Shown one piece after another: positions 60,201 to 64,000 of a stretch of 64,000 nt of DNA; the first letter of the stretch is position 1; every line of letters begins with the position of its first letter. A program made the translations under genes and the position numbers. The stretch comes from Nectonema munidae (lineage: Eukaryota > Nematomorpha > Nectonematoida > Nectonematidae): NCBI GenBank assembly GCA_030549495.1, contig JAUIRK010001049.1, positions 496,001 through 560,000 on the forward strand. Direction: 5' to 3'. The notes below the pieces were generated by a model. The model did not search any database. It was not told the DNA's origin and saw nothing but the letters and a program-made list of their open reading frames with translations.

Positions 60201-61205
60201 AAATCGGCAACAACGAAGTCCCCGACTTCGAGACCTATATCCATCGCATCGGAAGGTATTTCACACGCAATTCTTGACGTCGTCTTGGGAAGCAAACGCT
60301 TTCTGCCCTTATCCCTGCAAATCAAAACTTATTAGACGTCATCTCTATCGATCGCTTCACTTTCCTTAACCTTCTTTTACATTAAATGCTAGCGTATGCT
60401 AATAATTTTCTTTTTTGAATCTTCAGGTGCAATTAATGTCATTGGTATCTTTCCTTCGTTTTTGCTGATTTACTAATAAATGCTAATGTATTTATTATGT
60501 TAATTTAATGCTAATTTTGTTCCTTTGTTTCATGCCTCGAAAAGGTATTTCTCTCACGCTCTGCTACCAATTGATTTATAGATTTGCCTAGCATCTCAAA
60601 CCTACTCATTACTCTTATTTTACAGTGAGTAACATTTATGCTATTATCCTTTGGCTTTAAAAAAAACCCAAAGTAAACAAATGTATTTGTATAGGCATTC
60701 TCGCTCTTCAATATTCCTGAGCGTGGACTTTCCATAAATACTTTCATAACCTTCTTTTGTTCACAAACTAGTCGAGAAATTCACTGTAACCAAATCACCT
60801 TAATGAATTATTATCCTTTAAGTAATTACACTAATCCATAGCAAGAAAGTTGCCTTCCCCCTCCTGATAGCTTCGTGAAGTTTTTGTAAATATCTTTTAA
60901 TGTGTTTCAAAGAAAAGTGTTGGGATTTAATTTTTTTCGAAAAAATGCAAATTTTTTTTTATGGTATTTGAAAATATTCAAAAATTAAAAATTCCTCCGA
61001 AATGTTGTCGTCTGTTTATAAATGCTAATCTTTTGATTTTATATGCTTAAGGTGTGGTCGCTTTGGAAAGAAAGGTGTAGCCGTGAATATAATTGGCTCG
61101 CGCGATTTCCCATTAGTAGAACAAATCAACAGAGAATTCAACGTTCACATCCAAGAACTCGACATTAACGATCCCTTCCAGATTGAAAAACTAGAAATCT
61201 ATTGA
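47864..61205 (+). CDS. DDX19: ATP-dependent RNA helicase DDX19/DBP5 (7 coding exons)
   Basis: This is the DEAD-box ATPase that remodels mRNPs at the cytoplasmic face of the nuclear pore during mRNA export, working with Gle1/InsP6 and Nup214 in the known family. Joining 47864-48215, 51252-51532, 55479-55578, 57261-57501, 57761-57891, 60033-60255 and 61052-61205 at GT/AG sites, in phase, gives 493 residues (human DDX19B: 479). Visible motifs: [14 protein letters not shown] (family-specific), Q-motif Gln in [18 protein letters not shown] at ~150-157, [12 protein letters not shown] in [10 protein letters not shown] at ~252-255, SAT at ~286-288, [10 protein letters not shown] at ~402-411, HRIGRCGR at ~439-446, and the end FQIEKLEIY. 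Motif Ib is unusual: STSG (~227-230) where the family has GTPG. The N-terminal ~70 residues are divergent. No stop or frameshift is seen, so the gene is probably functional despite transposon-filled introns. Confidence 0.95.
48735..48833 (+). mobile_element. ~95-bp mini-MITE, copy A
   Basis: GTCTGGCAAGGCC at the left and TTGCCAGAC at the right are short inverted ends around GAAACAACGAAATGTATAGA. The whole unit recurs inverted at 49870-49967 at about 90% identity. Confidence 0.65.
49371..49860 (-). pseudogene. LINE reverse transcriptase C-terminal fragment
   Basis: On the minus strand [20 protein letters not shown], then [20 protein letters not shown] and [14 protein letters not shown] (49850-49656), then after a frame change [20 protein letters not shown] and [12 protein letters not shown] (49604-49490), ending [13 protein letters not shown]. 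This is the jockey/CR1-type thumb region (K...M.FG...... Y.L....L......DLGV......F..HI ... VRPiLEYg.v.W.P......I.rIE.vQrrftk.i). The catalytic palm is absent. Confidence 0.8.
49870..49967 (-). mobile_element. ~95-bp mini-MITE, copy B (inverted)
   Basis: Inverted copy of 48735-48833, with ends TTCTGGCAAGCCC and CTTGCCAGACC around TCTATACATTTCGTTGTTTC. Confidence 0.65.
51029..51229 (+). CDS. Exon-like open stretch before DDX19 exon 2 (unproven)
   Basis: 67 open codons include [20 protein letters not shown], then [20 protein letters not shown], ending at TAG (51230-51232), with an internal ATG at 51089. A donor at 51171 (after G) would join to exon 2 in the same phase as exon 1 does, giving NLGWG-IYDLGF. 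The segment [14 protein letters not shown] loosely parallels [14 protein letters not shown] at the end of exon 1, so this may be a duplicated or alternative 5' exon. It may also be an unrelated coding remnant. No start region or promoter is evident. Confidence 0.3.
51252..51532 (+). CDS. DDX19: DDX19 exon 2 (residues 118-211; Q motif, motifs I and Ia)
   Basis: Acceptor CTTCAG ends at 51251 and donor GTTGAC starts at 51533. It encodes [20 protein letters not shown], then [20 protein letters not shown] (Walker A) and [26 protein letters not shown] replaces the PTYELA usual in the family. Confidence 0.95.
52040..52950 (-). pseudogene. LINE reverse transcriptase fragment in DDX19 intron 2
   Basis: The minus strand near 52645-52500 reads [20 protein letters not shown], then [20 protein letters not shown]: motif B and motif C with the catalytic YADD. 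Upstream (52760-52660) [13 protein letters not shown] is the link from motif A to B. Downstream, [10 protein letters not shown] (near 52350) and [15 protein letters not shown] mark the thumb. Motif A itself is not readable. Several frameshifts are present. Jockey/CR1-like by its [11 protein letters not shown] form. Confidence 0.8.
53070..53230 (+). mobile_element. SINE-like unit of a second tRNA-derived type
   Basis: TTTGCTCAATTGGTAGCAGC (53075-53094) is close to a tRNA A-box region (TAGCTCAGTTGGTAGAGC). A clear B box is not seen at the expected ~40 bp (the GGGTGTCGTAC at 53114 is a weak candidate). It is GC-richer than its surroundings and ends near GTGGGCCAAAATAATAAAA. Confidence 0.4.
53304..53323 (+). 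repeat. Three TTAGGG units
   Basis: AGGGTTAGGGTTAGGGTTAG. It is very short and probably incidental. Confidence 0.7.
54566..54828. mobile_element. MITE with CAGTGGCGGATC-type ends
   Basis: CAGTGGCGGATCAAG with a long G run at the left, and the inverse (C run, then TTTGGATCTGCCACT) at the right. ATGC on both sides (54562-54565 and 54829-54832) could be a 4-bp target duplication. Interior non-coding. Confidence 0.65.
55479..55578 (+). CDS. DDX19: DDX19 exon 3 (residues 212-245; motif Ib)
   Basis: Acceptor TTTCTAG ends at 55478 and donor GTATTT starts at 55579. It encodes [19 protein letters not shown] and [11 protein letters not shown], which align with GxxxxxGxxxxxxIVIGTPGTVLDWxxKxxxxDPxxI. 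The motif Ib residues GTPG appear as STSG. The short exon is supported by exact phase agreement at both ends. Confidence 0.88.
55765..55897 (-). mobile_element. tRNA-derived SINE, copy 6
   Basis: On the minus strand: GGTTGGTTGAGTTAGTGGGA (A-box region), CGTTCAAATCGAGC (worn B box), and near the end TCAATGAAAACACGGCG. Order matches the family, but the body is diverged. Confidence 0.55.
55906..55968 (+). repeat. 63-bp repeat, copy in intron 3
   Basis: AAATCCAGGAAAATTTTATA to TGGGCTAATGTCTA. The copy at 59916-59978 differs at a single base. Confidence 0.9.
56771..57245 (-). pseudogene. Possible LINE ORF fragment with 2A-like motif
   Basis: The minus strand is open for ~155 codons from the exon 4 boundary leftwards. 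It contains [20 protein letters not shown] (about 57020-56965), which resembles the LLLLLxGDxExNPGP motif found near the start of many CR1/L2-type LINE proteins and in 2A ribosome-skipping peptides. Key residues differ (Thr for Glu, Gln for the last Pro), so skipping activity is unlikely. The rest is unrecognised, with Asn/Ser/His-rich composition. The frame continues across exon 4 only as its antisense shadow. Confidence 0.4.
57261..57501 (+). CDS. DDX19: DDX19 exon 4 (residues 245-325; motifs II and III)
   Basis: Acceptor GTAACAG ends at 57260 and donor GTACTT starts at 57502. [13 protein letters not shown] gives the DEAD box, SIRIHNQL the family spacer, [20 protein letters not shown] motif III, and NNIAQYFIK leads into the linker to RecA2. 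The frame stays open past the donor into a G-rich MITE-like patch (57530-57560), which is intronic. Confidence 0.95.
57502..57760. other. DDX19 intron 4
   Basis: 259 bp. It contains a palindromic GGGCGGTCGCCCCCCGG patch near 57540-57556, probably a piece of a G-rich MITE end. Confidence 0.75.
57761..57891 (+). CDS. DDX19: DDX19 exon 5 (residues 325-369; motif IV)
   Basis: Acceptor GTTTTAG ends at 57760 and donor GTATTT starts at 57892. It encodes [20 protein letters not shown], then [20 protein letters not shown], matching the start of RecA2 (..EKF.AL..LYG..TI.QA.IFC.TRK.A..LA..L). Confidence 0.93.
58504..59740 (-). mobile_element. Tigger element in DDX19 intron 5, near-complete transposase, decayed
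   Basis: TA then CAGCGAAAACCGGTTATAAG at 58502 is a Tigger end. On the minus strand from about 59700: [20 protein letters not shown] (CENP-B-type domain), [40 protein letters not shown] (first Asp), [53 protein letters not shown] (second Asp), FPPKTTSQL (third-Asp region), and the C-terminal acidic tail from 58836 ([20 protein letters not shown] then [10 protein letters not shown]), ending at 58645. Several stops and frameshifts separate these, but order and spacing are complete. The right end beyond 59740 was not found. Confidence 0.85.
59916..59978 (+). repeat. 63-bp repeat, copy in intron 5
   Basis: One-base difference from 55906-55968. It ends 54 bp before exon 6. Confidence 0.9.
60033..60255 (+). 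CDS. DDX19: DDX19 exon 6 (residues 369-443; motif V, start of VI)
   Basis: Acceptor CTTTTCAG ends at 60032 and donor GTATTT starts at 60256. It encodes [20 protein letters not shown], then [20 protein letters not shown] (motif V) and [12 protein letters not shown], ending ETYIHRIGR. The [11 protein letters not shown] and ARGIDVEQV blocks are diagnostic of DDX19 among DEAD-box proteins. It is GC-richer than the rest of the window. Confidence 0.95.
60256..61051. other. DDX19 intron 6
   Basis: 796 bp, AT-rich, with ATGCTAAT-like words repeated between 60380 and 60520; nothing else recognised. Confidence 0.75.
61052..61205 (+). CDS. DDX19: DDX19 exon 7 (residues 443-493 and stop)
   Basis: Acceptor GCTTAAG ends at 61051. 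It completes [19 protein letters not shown] (motif VI), then [19 protein letters not shown] and FQIEKLEIY, with TGA at 61203. This agrees with the family C-terminus (HFNKKIxxLxxxDxDEIEKI). Cys replaces Thr in HRIGRTGR, a change seen in other DEAD-box proteins. Confidence 0.95.
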
Positions 61206-61293
61206 AAAGCCTTTTTCCATATCAGCCATACCTCATATCACTTTATATTGTCGTAAAGAGCTAGAACAACTTTTAGACTTTATTTTTAACGTT

Positions 61294-61299
61294 AATAAA
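61294..61299 (+). terminator. Poly(A) signal of DDX19
   Basis: AATAAA, 89 bp after the stop codon. Confidence 0.7.
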
Positions 61300-62230
61300 A
61301 GAATGCAAACTCACTTACTTTTTTTCTCCCTAATCGTGTTTTGCCTTGTTTATTTCACTTGTTCACCTTGTAATTTTTGACCTTGCCTTGATATGGGGAT
61401 ATATCTAAAGCTCCTCCTTTATTCACTATAACTCCTAGTCAAACTAACACCTTTATATGCCACTATAGCCCTATCACTGCTACAATCATTTAGTATCTTT
61501 ATTTCTCCGTAAACTCTTATCAATCTTCACTACACCTCTCAAGTCCAAAAATGAGAAAAAGAAGCTCCAAGTGCGGGCTGTAAAGCAGGTTTGCGGATTT
61601 GCAAGGAAAATAGGCGCCTCCAAGTACTATTTAACGCCACTTCTACTTCCGTAATACCACTACCACCAATGCAAATTAAGTAGGAGTGTAGTTATGGGAA
61701 TATAGTTGCTGTTGCTCTTAATTTTGAATATTTTTTTTTCCATTTAATCACGTGTGAAAACTGGATACCGAATTACATACATAATCCCGTAACCCCGTTG
61801 CTATGATAGGTAAAAAAGAGCTTGCTCCTTTCAAAGATGAAACTTTGGCTCTTCTTGAGTAATACAGGATCCTATACCAAGCACATATGAGAATCCATCC
61901 CTAACTAAAGATCTCGTTTCTTTCAAAGAGGAAATTAGGCACTTTTTGAGTGACATCGAATTCTTTGTGAAAGTTACGAGTGAAGGTGTAAATGTCATCT
62001 GCATTTTAGCTGAAGGGATTGAAAAAGATATAGCAAAGCTAGGAGAATGTTAGGATACTGTAAGTACATCGAGCACTCAGCTTCTATCCTTTACAGAACT
62101 CCATACTATAAACTCTGCCCCATATATATCTTCAGAAGACAAAAGAGTTTGCCTGAGTGGTTGAATCATGCAAAGAAGATGGAGTCTCCACAACATCAAT
62201 ACCTGACTCGTCGTCATCTACATTCTAGAC
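61300..62230. other. Downstream flank; weak coding-like remnant at 61900-62160
   Basis: One plus-strand frame reads VKVTSEGVNVICILAEGIEK, KDIAKLGEC, a stop, then STSSTQLLSFTELHTINSAP. Composition is protein-like, but no family is recognised and it is interrupted. Repeated CTTTCAAAGA(T/G)GAAA words at 61836 and 61921 hint at an internal duplication. Confidence 0.25.
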
Positions 62231-62812
62231 CAGTGTTTCCCAAACTTTTTCAGACCAACGCCCACCAAAGTTTCAAAAACTTTTCTAACGCCCCCTATTA
62301 AAAATTGATACACAAATAAATAAATTAATTTTTTTGGGAATGTTTTATTTAAATATACCAAGCTTTGCAAATAAATAGATTTTTACACATATATATCCTT
62401 TTCAAGTATGTTGAATTCAATCTTTATTTTATTCGAAAATCTTTCAAAACTTGTCAAAAGCGATTTAAAAATAGCGATTTTTCCAAATTGACAAAAAAAG
62501 ATTTTTACACATTTGCTTTTTAAGTATGCTGAATTCAATTCTGATATTTTTTTATTCGAAAATCTATCAAAAACTCAAATTACCAAGCTTTGCAAATAAA
62601 TAGATTTTTGCACATATATATCCTTTTTAAGTATGGTGAATTCAATTCTGATATTTATTTTATTCGAAAATCTATCAAAACTTGTCAAAAGCGATTTAAA
62701 AATGGCGATTTTTCTCAAATTGACAAATTTTCCAAATAAATAGATTTTTACACATATATAACCTTTTTAAGTATGGTGAATTCAATTCTGATATTTATTT
62801 TGTATGGAGAAA
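62231..62812. mobile_element. hAT left end followed by a tandem array
   Basis: CAGTGTTTCCCAAACTTTTT at 62231 followed by GACCAACGCCC is a typical hAT terminal repeat. From 62370 a diverged tandem array follows: (A)GATTTTTACACATATATA at about 62381, 62509, 62607 and 62743, each with TTTTTAAGTATG(G/C)TGAATTC and AAAATCTATCAAAACTTG blocks (period ~100-137 bp). The array matches the one at 1420-1915. No right end or transposase was found. Confidence 0.6.
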
Positions 62813-63310
62813 AACCAGCACTCATAAGGTAAGGCTATACCTAACCCTAAAGGTAAACCTAATCCATCGCAGCACCATTCATCTTCATAAAGTTTCATAA
62901 ACCTAACATTTAAGTTTTAACCGAAAAAAAAGAAATTAAAGGGGTTACAAATGATTCCCTAGCCAAAGAAGGAACCAATTGGAGTTCTGCTATTTTTCGA
63001 GCGAAACGAGAAATAAACACTTGACCAAAAATGATCCAAAGTTATGTTGTGCAATAAGCTTGTAGTTTTTCTTTACTTTTAAAACAGCTGCTGGATTTTA
63101 ATCTGCAAACAAAGACAAACCCATATATATTAAATAGAGATACAATTAATCACAGCATTGAAAAATGGAATAATTTTTTTATGGATTCTTTTATCAAACA
63201 TCCAGATAAATTGGAACAATCCCGGAAAACTAACACAAACGAGGACAATTTTTTTCGCCCTCTTTCTTGGCGAGATTTACTGCTACGCTTGAGATTGCAA
63301 GCATCGATGT
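62813..63310. other. No gene seen
   Basis: Mixed composition; no feature recognised. The open frames that run into the GC-rich patch at 63315 are not supported. Confidence 0.35.
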
Positions 63311-63314
63311 CTGG

Positions 63315-63468
63315 AGTAGTGCTCTGCGCGGGCGGGTAACCCGCGCGGATTTTGCGGGACACGCACCCACAGGGCGGACGCGGCTTGTCCACAGCAATTT
63401 TGCGGGGTTGGTGGGTTCGGGCTTTTATTATTATAGCCCGGACAATCTGTGGGTTACCCGCACTGACT
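63315..63468. mobile_element. GC-rich palindromic MITE-like unit
   Basis: AGTGCTCTGCGCGGGCGGGT followed by AACCCGCGCGG at the left, and TGTGGGTTACCCGCACTG at the right, form inverted ends (GGGTAACCC core). The unit is strikingly GC-rich against an AT-rich background and non-coding. No matching target duplication was found, so the limits are approximate. Confidence 0.45.
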
Positions 63469-64000
63469 TTTTTGCTGGCTATATTGAGTGCGTGTTAGCT
63501 CATGGAAATAGCTTATTTTGTGTTACCTTTATTGGAAATTGCGAAAATAGTGTAAGAAGTGGAATCGAACACGTTTGTTAGTCTGATTGATAGGTGTAAG
63601 AGAAAAGAGCAAATAATGTGAATGTCCATGTGTGATTGTAGAATATAGATAACACATTTAGTAAATAATTTTTTGTTGTTTTTAAATTTTAAATGGCAAC
63701 TTTAACATCTCTGCAAAATTCATATATTTTGAAATCTGGATTATATAAAATAAAAAGTGTAAATGAATTGAAATCGGAGGTCTAGAAGACGTTTGAGCTC
63801 GTGGTAGATGAAAAAACACTGATTGGATTTTGCAGCTTGTAAAGTATGCTTTCAAGCTTTCACTTATTGTGGAAGAAAAACAGGTACTTCAATTCTGAGG
63901 GTCAGAAATTTTTGAGGGGGGTTGCCTGCCCTCTGGCTACGCATCTATCATTTACTTTCAATGCACGTGATCTTTTACCACATCCAACTACGGTGAGTGG
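63469..64000. other. No gene seen
   Basis: AT-rich DNA. GGGGGGTTGCCTGCCCTCTGG at 63916, ending in CTACGCATC, resembles the right end of a G-rich non-autonomous DNA element, but no partner end is in the window. Confidence 0.3.

Noticed and set aside
60029-60325. 98-codon minus-strand frame
   Set aside because: Antisense shadow of DDX19 exon 6, open because the exon is GC-richer.
1-64000. CRISPR arrays, operons, bacterial genes
   Set aside because: Tandem arrays here lack the short-repeat/unique-spacer pattern, and genes are spliced; the DNA is eukaryotic.
1-64000. Intact tRNA or rRNA genes
   Set aside because: A- and B-box matches occur only inside SINE-like units that do not fold into full tRNA.

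Overview
This is animal nuclear DNA: AT-rich, with introns and crowded with decayed transposons. The two recognisable host genes are an intact DDX19/DBP5 RNA helicase and the first exon of a Mab-21-family gene; Mab-21 is metazoan. The element mix (hAT, MULE, piggyBac-like, Tigger, a Helitron-type helicase, a BEL/Pao fossil, jockey/CR1-like LINEs and a tRNA-derived SINE) fits an invertebrate, probably an arthropod. I cannot name the species from sequence alone.

Layout. 1-3 kb: one unexplained exon-like stretch, a tandem array and a hAT remnant. 3.1-6.25 kb: a complete TTAA-flanked element with very long inverted repeats built of ~150-bp units. 8.9-9.3 kb: Mab-21-like exon on the minus strand. 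10.2-13.15 kb: one hAT element inserted in another. 14.57-16.09 kb: a 5'-truncated RNase H-bearing LINE with a perfect 15-bp target duplication. 17.3-21 kb: a hAT MITE, a decayed ZBED5-like hAT and a Pif1/Helitron helicase remnant. 22.6-24.8 kb: a BEL/Pao fossil carrying a SINE. 26.4-31 kb: two piggyBac-like fragments and a MULE with ~100-bp inverted repeats. 31.4-34.2 kb: a second copy of the long-inverted-repeat element, this one with a longer coding region. 36-43 kb: LINE and Tigger fragments and a MITE with a perfect 9-bp target duplication. 43.49-46.03 kb: a full-length hAT (ZBED5-like) with a perfect 8-bp target duplication and a nearly open transposase.

47.86-61.2 kb is the DDX19/DBP5 gene on the plus strand. 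Seven coding exons join in frame at GT/AG sites to give about 493 residues (475 if a 54-nt in-frame intron in exon 1 is real). Its introns hold LINE pieces, a decayed Tigger, MITEs, SINEs and a 63-bp repeat present almost identically in introns 3 and 5. The last 3 kb hold a hAT end with tandem repeats related to those near position 1500, and a GC-rich palindromic patch.

The most unusual feature is the TTAA element family (3133-6248 and 31417 to about 34150). Its ends look piggyBac-like, its terminal repeats are about 0.9-1.3 kb and internally repetitive, and what can be read of its protein does not look like a piggyBac transposase.
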